Source: an uncultured Kocuria sp. (GTDB lineage Bacteria > Actinomycetota > Actinomycetes > Actinomycetales > Micrococcaceae). Taken from it: a DNA stretch of 64,000 nt. The notes beneath the pieces were generated by a model. It saw nothing but the letters and a program-made list of their open reading frames with translations. It searched no databases and had not been told where the DNA came from. The position numbers and the translations under genes were made by a program. The number at the start of each line of letters is the position of its first letter. Position 1 is the stretch's first letter. The stretch is from positions 124,001 to 188,000 of the forward strand of contig NZ_CANMRA010000001.1 in NCBI RefSeq assembly GCF_947500125.1. The letters run 5' to 3'. This document shows, in pieces, positions 48,260 to 58,354 of this stretch.

Positions 48260-49666
48260 CTAGGACCTTCCCTTTTGGTGCTTGGCGGCAATCAGCCAGA
48301 AGCTCCTCTTGGCCTTCCCAACTGCCCGCTTAGCATAAGATGGTTTGCTCCAGCGATCATAAGCCGCAATAAGGGGAATCATTCCCTTCAAGTAATGCTC
48401 CAAATTGCCCGCCTCTTTCGCAGTCTGGAACAGGCCAAAGCTCGCCGCCGAAAGCTGCCGACGCTGACGAATTACCCCCAGCCGCTGACGAGTGATGCCG
48501 GCATACCCTGGTATAACTCTTTTTCGAGGGACCCACCGACCAGACTTGATGTCGTCCATCAATCGCGCACGGAGTCCAAGACGTCGGTGACGATAATTGC
48601 CTGCCTGTGCCTTCGCAACTGCGTCAACCTCGAGCGGTTCAACCTCCAATAACCCCGAAGTAAAACCGTTCGAAATTATTTCGTCAATGACTTCGTTGCG
48701 CGTCACTACGATGTTATGACCGCGCCAGTCTGCCTCATACTTAGGCAACCAAGCATCCGCGAAAACCACGTCCGCCGTCTCTGCATAGATGTCGTCACAG
48801 AAGTTACAGGCATTAGGCTGAAACACCGAATGGCCCCAGCTACCGCCGACCAGTTCCATGGGGGACGAAGTCTTGTAGTTGTCTTCTCCAATGGCTCGAA
48901 CACCGAACTGGTAGCCTCTCGAACCGGCTTTCGGATTCTTGATCCGGAAGTCGACCTGACCAATGGCATCCGGCTCAACACCCAATTGCCAAGCCATGGA
49001 TTCAGCATATGCGGAGGACTTCAAGTGCCCGCAGACCAGGCCTAGGTAGTAGATGATCTGCTCTTGCAAAGTGGCATCTATTTCGGCCAGCGAACGAACG
49101 GCCTTGACGAAACACGGAATGCCGACGAAAGCGTAGCGGCGCCCGTCCCCACGTATACTTTCCAGAACCTCCGCAAAAGAGACAGAATAGTACATGGACT
49201 TCCGGTGGGTGATAATTTCATCGACCGTGGTAGAGACGCGGTACTCGAAAAGCTTGTCGCCCGCGGCGCCACCCACGTGGATGACACCGTCCACGAGGCC
49301 TTCTTCGAGAAGTCGTTGCGCAACCCAACTCGTCATGCCGCCGGAGCTGCTTCCCTCAACTCTCTCCTGTTCGACGACCCTCGCTGCCATAGTGCTCCTG
49401 TACATACCGATTCGCTCGTCCTTAGCCAGCGCAGGGTCGAAAAGTCGTGCCGCCATGGCCGTCTCGTCTTCCGATTCATCAGCCCAAGGGCAAACTTGAC
49501 TGGCGATGGCCAAGGAGTCAGGTTCCATGCCGTGGACGTCGGCCTGAAACAGACCAATCTCATTGAAAAATACCTTCGCGCCTCCACCTGTGGAAACGCC
49601 GCAACCGCCGCATCCGATGCAGCAGTCATTCGCAACGACCTTTGATATCGACTCAGTCATCGTCAA
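48260..49666 (-). CDS. FrhB-like (coenzyme F420 hydrogenase/dehydrogenase beta-subunit family) protein of EPS loci
   Basis: 'CCIGCGGCGVSTGG', 'RVEGSSSGGMTSWVAQRLLEEGLVDGVIHVG', 'VGIPCFVKAVRSL', 'ACNFCDDIYAETADVVFADAWLPKYEADWRGHNIVVTRN'. Confidence 0.88.
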   Translation of the reverse strand: MTMTESISKVVANDCCIGCGGCGVSTGGGAKVFFNEIGLFQADVHGMEPDSLAIASQVCPWADESEDETAMAARLFDPALAKDERIGMYRSTMAARVVEQERVEGSSSGGMTSWVAQRLLEEGLVDGVIHVGGAAGDKLFEYRVSTTVDEIITHRKSMYYSVSFAEVLESIRGDGRRYAFVGIPCFVKAVRSLAEIDATLQEQIIYYLGLVCGHLKSSAYAESMAWQLGVEPDAIGQVDFRIKNPKAGSRGYQFGVRAIGEDNYKTSSPMELVGGSWGHSVFQPNACNFCDDIYAETADVVFADAWLPKYEADWRGHNIVVTRNEVIDEIISNGFTSGLLEVEPLEVDAVAKAQAGNYRHRRLGLRARLMDDIKSGRWVPRKRVIPGYAGITRQRLGVIRQRRQLSAASFGLFQTAKEAGNLEHYLKGMIPLIAAYDRWSKPSYAKRAVGKAKRSFWLIAAKHQKGRS

Positions 49667-49673
49667 AACCTCT

Positions 49674-50891
49674 CTATTCTTTTTCGTTTTTCCGTGACGG
49701 TATGCGTACCCAAAACACCGTCAGCACCGTCAATTGAAAAATGATGCCGATAACGTATCCCGCGGCACCCGACTCCAGCCCACCGTACGCGCTCCCAAAC
49801 CATAGGCCGGCCAGCGAGATTAAGGAGCCGGTCATCGAAATACGAGAAACAAGGGCGTGCCGGCGCAGTCCCTGCATCGCGGCGTTTACCATATAAATCA
49901 TAGACAGCCCCACAAAACCGAAAAAGTAAATGAGGGTGACCGGGACAGCTGAGCTGAACTCCTCGCCGAGAACCAAGGCGATAAGCGGTTCGATAAATAT
50001 TGCTATTACAAGCAAAATGGTAGCGATAAAAGCCGTTACAAAACCGGCACCCAGTATAAACTTGCGCTTAGGAAACGTTCGGGCCGCCGACGTCTTCGGG
50101 AGCACCAACGTTGCCAATGACGTCGGAATCATCATGATCGGTGACCCGATTTTTGACGGCACGGCCAGGAGACCGGAGGCGGTCGGCCCGAGTACGAAGC
50201 CCACTACCACAACGTCCAATAGGCGCACCTGGCCACTTATCGTGTCCCACCAATAGTGCTTCGACTCCCGGAGGATCTTCCGCACGTCAACAGATGGCTT
50301 GCTTGCCGGTGCGAAATCAATCCTGCGCCGCAACCGCCAGTTGCATACGGCTTCGGAAACCGCGATCGATAATGAAAAAGCAAATGCAACCGGCAGGGAG
50401 AACAATACTCCGGCAACAAATATTGCCAACGCAAGGATGCGCCGAAGTGCCAGATTGCTCGAGAACAGTCCGGTTTGACCATCGGCAACGGCAATGCTGT
50501 TCAGAACGGCGGCGTCTCGCTGAAATCCGAGGGCGAGGACAAAAGGAAGGAACCACCAGGCGCGACTGTCCCAGAGCATCGTCATCAGGACGATCACGCA
50601 CAGCAGAGCCACGAGGGCAGAATTGACAAATCTGTTGAGTCGGTAAATCCCCTGGACGTCCCTGTGGTTTTTGTCCCTCGCTCGTACCACGCTCATATAT
50701 GGCCCAAGACCCAGCCCAAGCATCCAGGCCATGGCCGTGACGCCTGCTTGGACAGCGATGACAAGTCCGAAGTCGCCCGTACTCGACCAACGAGCTAGTA
50801 GCACTAATGAACAAGTTTGGGCGACTGCAGCCACGACCCTGCCTGATAGGAGACCGGCGACCTGCCGACCGAGGTTCCTACCTTTGAACAA
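49674..50891 (-). CDS. Wzx-like polysaccharide flippase (MOP superfamily)
   Basis: Polytopic, 'GRQVAGLLSGRVVAAVAQTCSLVLLARWSSTGDFGLVIAVQAG', 'GFVLGPTASGLLAVPSKIGSPIMMIPTSLATLVLPK'; probable TTG start near 50891. Confidence 0.82.
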   Translation of the reverse strand: MFKGRNLGRQVAGLLSGRVVAAVAQTCSLVLLARWSSTGDFGLVIAVQAGVTAMAWMLGLGLGPYMSVVRARDKNHRDVQGIYRLNRFVNSALVALLCVIVLMTMLWDSRAWWFLPFVLALGFQRDAAVLNSIAVADGQTGLFSSNLALRRILALAIFVAGVLFSLPVAFAFSLSIAVSEAVCNWRLRRRIDFAPASKPSVDVRKILRESKHYWWDTISGQVRLLDVVVVGFVLGPTASGLLAVPSKIGSPIMMIPTSLATLVLPKTSAARTFPKRKFILGAGFVTAFIATILLVIAIFIEPLIALVLGEEFSSAVPVTLIYFFGFVGLSMIYMVNAAMQGLRRHALVSRISMTGSLISLAGLWFGSAYGGLESGAAGYVIGIIFQLTVLTVFWVRIPSRKNEKE

Positions 50892-51990
50892 AGTTTGGGT
50901 CTTTCCGGGCTGCTTGAGAAGGCACGGCGATGATCTGAGATTCGATGGTCTTGAGTTGCTCGTGAGCAGCCGTAACTCCGGCCCGAATTTCTTCACGACG
51001 ATTGAGCACGGAATGGAGGAATTTGAGCATTTCGGTACTCGATGCATTCTCAGCGTCCTGGGTGATACCCAAGATTCCCGCAGCCTGGAAATGAGTCCTG
51101 ACTTTACTGCTGGGCGTCGGGACAACTTCACAGGGAAGGCACCCTCCGAGAGCTGCCAGGATCAGCACGTGCAGCCGATCGCTGATGACCATAGTCGCCT
51201 CGGCGTACATCCCGCGGAGCAATTGCTCCTGCTCAATGTCATCTCTATTGCCGAAATCAACGCACTCACCACCCAAGGCGGTAGCGAGTTCCGCGGTCCG
51301 GATTTCGTCCTGACGAACCTGAGCGACACAGGTAATCGACAGTCCTTGCTCGTGTGCGAGTCGTCGTACGGCTTCTTCCCAAGCAGCCGACGGCCGAGGA
51401 CGTAACCCGCGCAGGCTAATCAGCAGCCGGTGACGGGAGGGAGACTTGTCTCCGTAGGGTGACTCACTGAAAGCAATGTCGGGCACCACACGTCCCATGC
51501 CCACCAGTCTCCGGCTATCGGACTCCCGCCAGAGGTTCACAGTAGACAGCTGTAATCCCAACTTATGCAAGAAGGTCAGAGCCCGGGAGGGGTGACTTAA
51601 CGAACGAGGCGGTCGGATTACTCGTCCGCCTTTGAAGCGGGTCATGATGACGAACAAGAGCACCATGACTTCCCACTTGTACTGGTTCAGCCTCAAGTCC
51701 ACCTCACCCGGCTCAAGGACAAGGGTGTACCCGCGCGGCGCCCGTAGCATCGCTACAAGCCACGCTCTGATGTTGGCCTGCTGATAGACGTCATCTCGGG
51801 ATGTCAGACCAATTTGTCGACACCACATGTCCGGCGCCCGGCCGATGAAGGCAGCCACCGGCTGTCCGCACAAGCGGGCCCAGGCAAGCGATCGGCGGCG
51901 GATCAAGGCGTCACCGATATTTGGGTAGTCGCCGGTGAGGGTGACAAACACCCGATTTTCGGACTGGTTGCCAGTCATTGCATTAGTCAT
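50878..51990 (-). CDS. Polysaccharide pyruvyltransferase family protein
   Basis: 'VFVTLTGDYPNIGDALIRRRSLAW', 'LVLEPGEVDL', 'ATMVISDRLHVLILAALGGCLPCEV'. Confidence 0.82.
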   Translation of the reverse strand: MTNAMTGNQSENRVFVTLTGDYPNIGDALIRRRSLAWARLCGQPVAAFIGRAPDMWCRQIGLTSRDDVYQQANIRAWLVAMLRAPRGYTLVLEPGEVDLRLNQYKWEVMVLLFVIMTRFKGGRVIRPPRSLSHPSRALTFLHKLGLQLSTVNLWRESDSRRLVGMGRVVPDIAFSESPYGDKSPSRHRLLISLRGLRPRPSAAWEEAVRRLAHEQGLSITCVAQVRQDEIRTAELATALGGECVDFGNRDDIEQEQLLRGMYAEATMVISDRLHVLILAALGGCLPCEVVPTPSSKVRTHFQAAGILGITQDAENASSTEMLKFLHSVLNRREEIRAGVTAAHEQLKTIESQIIAVPSQAARKDPNFVQR

Positions 51991-51991
51991 G

Positions 51992-52999
51992 TCAGTTCGT
52001 TCCTCCTGGTCGCACGGAACCCCATTTCTTGGCGTGATGACGTCGGTAGATCGTGCCGTAAATTTGCGGCGACCACCTAAGCGCCGCCGCTTTGAGTGTT
52101 ATGGCCAGATGACCCCGACGCCAGGAAGAGTAGATCATTGGCGGGGTGATGTTGGCGCGGTAAGGAATTTTGGACACGTCGCGATTGGCCCCGGACAGCA
52201 CACTATTCGCAGCGGGGATCATAACGTGAGACCAGGTGAAAAGCCGTAGGTCGTCGTTGAGTCGTGACCCGAGGTCGTTTTTTTCCACAACCTCCTCGGC
52301 CGTTTCTGCGCACTGGATGAGGTTTTCCCACTTGTAATCGGCGGACTGCAATATGGAACCGTCGTGGACGTCGTAGAAGTACTTTTCCCCCGGAACAGCG
52401 GCGACCCTGCGTGACGCCACGACCAGGCGTATGATTCCGGCGAGATCTGAGTGGGCTCTCATCGCCGGAAAAGGGTACTTCTCCAGCCTTGCTCTCCGAA
52501 TTAACTTGTTCCACAAGTGGCCCTGGAGCTCGCCGCGCAGGATGCGCTGCAACGCGTCTTCACCGGCGATGATCTCGCGCACCGGTGCGTCTTGGATCGA
52601 GGAGGTGTGGCCAGTCTTGGCCACTACTCGCCGGGCGTCGCAAACTACCATGTCCACCTCCGAGCACGACACTCCGCTCCATAGGTGAAAAAGGATGTCG
52701 GAAGACCACGAGTCGTCACCATCGACGAACCAGACAAACTCGCCCGACGCCTCGGCGACCGCCGCATTCCGCGCTATAGCCACCCCGCACGTTGCGGCAT
52801 TTTCAATGATCAGATGCGGGATCGAAGCAGATCGGCTCCAGTCCCGCAGAACGTCCGCTGTTCCATCGGTGGACCCATCATCGACGATAATCAGTTCCCA
52901 CGAGTCAAATTCCAAGCTCTCGATGCCAGTTAGGGCGTTTTCCAGGTATTTGAGCCCATTTCGGACAGGCATAATCACGGATATTTTGGGACCCGTCAT
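51992..52999 (-). CDS. Family 2 glycosyltransferase
   Basis: 'KISVIMPVRNGLKYLENALTGIESLEFDSWELIIVDDGSTDGTADVL', 'FVWFVDGDDSW'. Confidence 0.92.
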   Translation of the reverse strand: MTGPKISVIMPVRNGLKYLENALTGIESLEFDSWELIIVDDGSTDGTADVLRDWSRSASIPHLIIENAATCGVAIARNAAVAEASGEFVWFVDGDDSWSSDILFHLWSGVSCSEVDMVVCDARRVVAKTGHTSSIQDAPVREIIAGEDALQRILRGELQGHLWNKLIRRARLEKYPFPAMRAHSDLAGIIRLVVASRRVAAVPGEKYFYDVHDGSILQSADYKWENLIQCAETAEEVVEKNDLGSRLNDDLRLFTWSHVMIPAANSVLSGANRDVSKIPYRANITPPMIYSSWRRGHLAITLKAAALRWSPQIYGTIYRRHHAKKWGSVRPGGTN

Positions 53000-54168
53000 C
53001 GGACTGGCTCCAACTGGGCTCCGGCTTCCTGACCCTCTCGAAGAACGTCCCGGTACAGGGTGTCAAGATCGGCACCTATGCGGCGAAGGTCGAATTGCCG
53101 CTCCACCAGCCCTCTGGCGGCAGCCCCCATCTTCGAGCGTAAAGGCCCGTTATTGACAAGCTCACGAATCGACTCAGCGAGAGCCGATCCGCTGCCATCA
53201 ACCACAAACCCCGCGTCAGCGGCAACGATCTGCTCGCTCAAGCCGCAAGTGTCGGTGATAACAACCGGCTTGCCTGCCGCCATCGCCTCTATGACCGACA
53301 TCGGAAATGGCTCATCGACGGAGGGCAACACGTAGATGTCGCACTCTTTCAACCGAGCCTGGGTTTCACCCGGGCCCAGAAAGCCCTCATAAGTGATGTG
53401 GTCCGAAAATCCGGACTCCTCGATCGTGTGCTGCACCTCGGAAGCTTCCCCTTCGTCCGGGCCCACGAGTTTGAACGACGCCGAGATCCCACTGTTCAAC
53501 AGCACCTTGGCCGCTTCGACGAAAGCCTTTGGCCGCTTGCGACTGTGCAACCGTGCGAGGTATAGGACCTCGGCGACTGTTCCCGTATCGACCGCCCGCT
53601 CGGCCACGTCGTCAGCCGAGAGGTCCACTCCGTTAGGAAGATGCCTCAACACAAGATGCTGCCCAGCGACATCCCTGAGATCCTGCCGCTCTCGTTCCGT
53701 CAGGTACAGGACCGTCCGTGCGGTTCCTAGGACACGGCGTGTGAGAAACCAATCCAGTGGCACGGCCAGCGGGTTGTCGGTCCGGTCGATCATGCCGTGC
53801 GTCTGGACGACGAGCGGTTTGTTCGCCAGCAGCGTGAGGAGGGCCGAGGGCAGCGTGACCAAGTCCCGTGCCAGGTGGACGTGGACCACGTCCGCGCCGC
53901 GCATGGCCCGCGAGAGCCAATGGAGCAGGCCAGGCGATGTAAGACCGGCAAATCCGGAATTCGGGATCACCTTACGGGCGGGGAAGAGTCGAACCGGGAA
54001 GCCGTCGAATTCGGTCGGCAGCGGACCCTTGAAGCCGCCTGATGCGGCCGCGACCAACACGTCGTGGCCGAGTTCAGTGAGCGCCTTCGCCTGATTGATG
54101 GCCACCCTCACAGGACCGCCATAGGCGCCATCCGGGCTGATGTAGGTGACGACCTGCAGTATCTTCAC
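52996..54168 (-). CDS. Family 4 glycosyltransferase
   Basis: 'KILQVVTYISPDGAYGGPVRVAINQAKALTELGHDVLVAA', 'YEGFLGPGETQARLKECDIYVLPSVDEPFPMSVIEAMAAGKPVVITD'; GTG start at 54168. Confidence 0.92.
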   Translation of the reverse strand: MKILQVVTYISPDGAYGGPVRVAINQAKALTELGHDVLVAAASGGFKGPLPTEFDGFPVRLFPARKVIPNSGFAGLTSPGLLHWLSRAMRGADVVHVHLARDLVTLPSALLTLLANKPLVVQTHGMIDRTDNPLAVPLDWFLTRRVLGTARTVLYLTERERQDLRDVAGQHLVLRHLPNGVDLSADDVAERAVDTGTVAEVLYLARLHSRKRPKAFVEAAKVLLNSGISASFKLVGPDEGEASEVQHTIEESGFSDHITYEGFLGPGETQARLKECDIYVLPSVDEPFPMSVIEAMAAGKPVVITDTCGLSEQIVAADAGFVVDGSGSALAESIRELVNNGPLRSKMGAAARGLVERQFDLRRIGADLDTLYRDVLREGQEAGAQLEPVR

Positions 54169-54773
54169 GGCTGTTCCGCCCTCGCCCCGACCGCAAAGCG
54201 CCGGCCCTTGGTATCCGCCTTCGGAGGCCCAAGAACCACGTTCGGCCCGACGTCCCGGTTCACCAATGTCAGCGGCTGCACGAGCGCCGAGCGCCCCACC
54301 GTCACTCCCCCGGTGACTACGCAGCGGGAGGTGACCCATGCCCCGTCTTCAATGGTCACCGGGCGGGTGATGAGGCCCATGTCCTTACGGTGCGCATGGC
54401 TACCGGTGGTGATGAAGGTTTCCTGCGACACGACCGCATCGTGGCCGATCGTGACCTGGTCCTGGTTGTGGATCCACACGCCCTCGCCGATCCACGAGCG
54501 GTCGCCGACTTCCAGGTTCCATGGGAACTTGATGCGCGTGCGGGGCCGGATGATGACACCGTCGCCGATCTTGGCACCGAAGGCGCGGAGTGCCTTTGTC
54601 CGCAGGCCGGAGCTGATCTGCCACGGGTTGGTGACGAGGACGAGCTCGGTGGCTGACCACAGGTAGATCATCCACTTAGGCCTGTTCCAGGCCTCGCCCT
54701 CACCGGGCGCCTGGGAGAGGTCAATGACAGGAACGTCGGAGTCGGCAGGGTTGCGCTCAGCGGCGGTGGCCAT
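54165..54773 (-). CDS. WcaF-like hexapeptide acetyltransferase
   Basis: 'ISSGLRTKALRAFGAKIGDGVIIRPRTRIKFPWNLEVGDRSWIGEGVWIHNQDQVTIG' typical of putative colanic acid acetyltransferases. Confidence 0.88.
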   Translation of the reverse strand: MATAAERNPADSDVPVIDLSQAPGEGEAWNRPKWMIYLWSATELVLVTNPWQISSGLRTKALRAFGAKIGDGVIIRPRTRIKFPWNLEVGDRSWIGEGVWIHNQDQVTIGHDAVVSQETFITTGSHAHRKDMGLITRPVTIEDGAWVTSRCVVTGGVTVGRSALVQPLTLVNRDVGPNVVLGPPKADTKGRRFAVGARAEQP

Positions 54774-54947
54774 GAATACCTCTGCTTGTGGGGGGCGGGG
54801 AGGTTATGTGAGCTGAACCACGGGCCGACGTGGGGCGTCGTCCCAGAGCTGAATGCGCTCACATGTATCGTCTGATTTATACCCCATCCCCTCCGGTGGG
54901 CCGCTGATCCCCGTCGGCGTTGCTCCCAGTGTGACGAAAGCATCTCC

Positions 54948-56183
54948 ATGCCCCCTCGTTTGACGATCATCGGCATCAACTACGCTCCAGAGTCCAGCGG
55001 CAATGCTCCCTACACCACGGCCCTGGCCGAAGGAATGGCTGAGCTCGGGTGGGACGTCCGGGTCATCACCGGGTTCCCGCACTACCCGCAGTGGCAGGTT
55101 TATGACGGCTACGACGGCCGGACGCTGGAAGAGGCTCACGGCGGGGTCCACATCCTGCGCCTGCGCCACTACGTACCCGCGGAACCGAAGCTGCTCAATC
55201 GGCTGCTGATGGAAGTCCACTTCGGCGTCCGCGCCGCAGCGGCGAACTGGGGCCGCCCGGATGTGGTGCTCTTCGTGAACCCCGGGCTTTTCTCCTCGGG
55301 CGTTGCAGCTCTCCGCGCCAAGCTCGGCCGGCGCCGTCCCGGGACAGCGATCTGGATTCAAGACCTGTACTCCCGCGGACTCGAGGAGGTGCACACCTCG
55401 GCTGTCGCGCTGGCCCCCGTCATGCGGCAGGTCGAGGGCCTGGTGCTGCGCGCCATGGACCGCGTGATCGTGATCCACGACCGGTTCCGCCGCCACGCGG
55501 TCAACGAACTCGGTGTGGCGCCGGAGCGGGCACTCATCCACCGGAACTGGTCCCACATCACTCCTCAGCACGAGATTGACACCGCGGCGGTCCGCGCTCG
55601 TCGGGGCTGGTCCGAGGAAGAGGTGGTCGTTCTGCACGCCGGCAACATGGGCGTGAAGCAGTACCTCGAGAACGTGGTGGAGGCCGCCCGGCTCGCCGAT
55701 GAGCGGAACTCCCGTGTCCGGTTCGTCCTGCTCGGTGCGGGCAGCCAGTTGCCGCGACTCAAAGAGCTGGCGGCGGGTGTGGAGAGTCTGGAGTTCGTCG
55801 ACCCCCTGCCCGACGAGGAGTACACCGCGGCTCTTGCGGCCGCAGACGTCCTGCTCGTCAACGAGAAGCCCGAGCTCCGGGAGATGTGCGTGCCGAGCAA
55901 GCTCACGTCCTACTTCGCCACCGGGCGCCCTGTCCTGGCTGCGGTGGACGACGAGAGTTCGTCCGCCGGCGAGATCGAGTCCTCCGGGGCTGGGCGCGTT
56001 GTCCCCTCCGGCGATCCCGCAGGCTTGCTGCGGGCCGCTGAGGAGCTCGGCGGCGACCGGGCTCTGGCCTCGGAGATCGGCAGGCGCGGTCCCGGATACG
56101 TCGCCGAGCACCTCGCCGCGGACGCCGCGATGCGCCGGTGGGACGAGGTGCTCCGATCTTTGACGCAACATGTCCGGCTCTGA
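54948..56183 (+). CDS. WcaI-like family 4 glycosyltransferase
   Basis: 'LTIIGINYAPESSGNAPYTTALAEGMAELGWDVRVITGFPHYPQWQVYDGY' WcaI signature. Confidence 0.9.
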   Translation: MPPRLTIIGINYAPESSGNAPYTTALAEGMAELGWDVRVITGFPHYPQWQVYDGYDGRTLEEAHGGVHILRLRHYVPAEPKLLNRLLMEVHFGVRAAAANWGRPDVVLFVNPGLFSSGVAALRAKLGRRRPGTAIWIQDLYSRGLEEVHTSAVALAPVMRQVEGLVLRAMDRVIVIHDRFRRHAVNELGVAPERALIHRNWSHITPQHEIDTAAVRARRGWSEEEVVVLHAGNMGVKQYLENVVEAARLADERNSRVRFVLLGAGSQLPRLKELAAGVESLEFVDPLPDEEYTAALAAADVLLVNEKPELREMCVPSKLTSYFATGRPVLAAVDDESSSAGEIESSGAGRVVPSGDPAGLLRAAEELGGDRALASEIGRRGPGYVAEHLAADAAMRRWDEVLRSLTQHVRL

Positions 56184-56262
56184 TCACCGGCTTCGTCCAT
56201 TCATTCACTAGCATAAAGCTGTCCCCTCAACGGCCCACGCCTCATCCCCCCGAAGGACGATC

Positions 56263-57294
56263 ATGCACGCCACCCCCAAGAAGGCTTTCATCACCGGGAT
56301 CACCGGTCAGGACGGCTCCTACCTGGCGGAGCTGCTGCTCGCCAAGGGCTACGAGGTGCACGGGCTGATCCGTCGCGCCTCGACCTTCAACACCCACCGG
56401 ATCGACCACCTCTACACGGACCCGCACGAGGCCGACGCGAAGCTGTTCCTGCACTACGGCGACCTCAGTGATGGCAGCCGTTTGGTGACGTTGATGGCGC
56501 AGATCCGCCCGGACGAGGTCTACAACCTCGCCGCCCAGTCCCATGTGAAGGTCTCCTTCGAAGAGCCCGAGCACACCGGGGACACCACCGGCCTCGGCAC
56601 CGTCCGCCTGCTCGAGGCCATGCGCCTGGCCAACGTGGACGCCCGCTACTACCAGGCCTCCACGTCCGAGCTGTACGGCGCCACCCCGCCGCCGCAGCAC
56701 GAGGACACCCCGTTCTACCCCCGCTCCCCCTACGGGGCGGCGAAGATCTACTCCTACTGGATCACCAAGAACTACCGCGAGGCCTACGACATGTACGCGG
56801 TCAACGGGATCCTCTTCAACCACGAGTCCCCCCGCCGAGGGGAGACCTTCGTGACGAGGAAGATCACCCGCGCGGTGGCCGCGATCAAGGCCGGCACCCA
56901 GGAGAAGCTCTACATGGGCAACCTCCAGGCCATCCGCGACTGGGGCTACGCCGCGGAGTACGTCGAGGGCATGTGGCGGATGCTCCAAGCCGACGAGCCC
57001 GAGGACTTCGTGCTCGCCACCGGCCACCCGTGCACGGTGCGGGAGTTCCTGGAGATCTCTTTCGACCACGCCGGGCTGGACTGGCGCGAGCACGTCGAGT
57101 TCGACGAGCGCTACCTGCGTCCCACCGAGGTCGACGCCCTCATCGGTGACCCCGCCAAGGCCAAGGACAAGCTCGGCTGGGAAGCCACCGTCAAGGCCCC
57201 CGAACTGGCCCGCCTCATGGTCGACGCCGACATCGCCCTGCTCGAGAACGACGCCTGGATCGACACCGTCGACCTCGCCTCCTGGGCCAAGTGA
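56263..57294 (+). CDS. gmd: GDP-mannose 4,6-dehydratase
   Basis: '[46 protein letters not shown]', '[21 protein letters not shown]'. Confidence 0.98.
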   Translation: MHATPKKAFITGITGQDGSYLAELLLAKGYEVHGLIRRASTFNTHRIDHLYTDPHEADAKLFLHYGDLSDGSRLVTLMAQIRPDEVYNLAAQSHVKVSFEEPEHTGDTTGLGTVRLLEAMRLANVDARYYQASTSELYGATPPPQHEDTPFYPRSPYGAAKIYSYWITKNYREAYDMYAVNGILFNHESPRRGETFVTRKITRAVAAIKAGTQEKLYMGNLQAIRDWGYAAEYVEGMWRMLQADEPEDFVLATGHPCTVREFLEISFDHAGLDWREHVEFDERYLRPTEVDALIGDPAKAKDKLGWEATVKAPELARLMVDADIALLENDAWIDTVDLASWAK

Positions 57295-57308
57295 GACAGG
57301 GCGCAACG

Positions 57309-58310
57309 ATGACAGCAGAGACCACCGAGAAGACCGCTGACGCGACGACGTCGTTCACGCCCGGCCCGCTGGATCGCACCGCCCCGTTCTACGTGGCCGG
57401 TCACCGGGGCCTGGTCGGCTCCGCCATCTGGCGCAGACTCCAGGCCGAGGGCTTCACCGACCTCATCGGCCGCACCTCGGCCGAGCTGGACCTCAAGGAC
57501 CGCGACGCGGTCTTCGCCTTCTTCGCCCGCACCAAGCCGCGCTACGTGGTACTGGCCGCGGCAAAGGTCGGCGGCATCCTCGCCAACAATACCTACCCGG
57601 TCGACTTTCTGAGCGAGAACCTGCGGATCCAGGTCAACGTCCTCGACGCCGCCCTGGAGCACGGCGTGGAGCGGGTCCTGTTCCTGGGGTCCTCCTGCAT
57701 CTACCCGAAGCTGGCGCCTCAGCCGCTGAAGGAGGAGTACCTGCTCACCGGGCACCTGGAGCCCACCAACGACGCCTACGCGATCGCCAAGATCGCCGGG
57801 ATCCTCCAGATCCAGGCCGTCCGCCGCCAGTACGGGCTGCCCTGGATCTCGGCGATGCCCACCAACCTCTACGGGCCCGGGGACAACTTCTCCCCCACCG
57901 GCTCCCACGTGCTCCCGGCGATGATCCGCCGCTACGAAGAAGCCCGCATCAGTGGCGCCGAGTCGGTGACCAACTGGGGCACCGGCTCCCCACTGCGGGA
58001 GTTCCTGCACGTCGACGACATGGCCGAGGCCTGCCTGCACCTGCTCGAGCACTACGACGGCCCCGAGCACGTCAACGTGGGCACCGGCACCGACGTCACC
58101 ATCAAGGACCTCGCCGGTCTCGTGGCCGAGGCCGTGGGCTACGAGGGCCGCATCGAGTGGGACACATCGAAGCCCGACGGCACCCCCCGCAAGCTCATGG
58201 ACGTCACCAAGCTGGCCGAGGCCGGCTGGACCGCCCGCATCCCCCTGCACGAGGGCCTGCGGTCCACCGTCGAGTGGTTCCGCGAGCACCAGGACGGCAT
58301 CCGCGAGTGA
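57309..58310 (+). CDS. fcl: GDP-L-fucose synthase
   Basis: 'FYVAGHRGLVGSAIWRRLQAEGF', 'AAAKVGGILANNTYPVDFLSENL', 'LFLGSSCIYPKLAPQPLKEEYLLTG'. Confidence 0.97.
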   Translation: MTAETTEKTADATTSFTPGPLDRTAPFYVAGHRGLVGSAIWRRLQAEGFTDLIGRTSAELDLKDRDAVFAFFARTKPRYVVLAAAKVGGILANNTYPVDFLSENLRIQVNVLDAALEHGVERVLFLGSSCIYPKLAPQPLKEEYLLTGHLEPTNDAYAIAKIAGILQIQAVRRQYGLPWISAMPTNLYGPGDNFSPTGSHVLPAMIRRYEEARISGAESVTNWGTGSPLREFLHVDDMAEACLHLLEHYDGPEHVNVGTGTDVTIKDLAGLVAEAVGYEGRIEWDTSKPDGTPRKLMDVTKLAEAGWTARIPLHEGLRSTVEWFREHQDGIRE

Positions 58311-58354
58311 CTTCTACCCCTCCCCCCACCCCCGAGCCGATCCCGAGGAGAACC

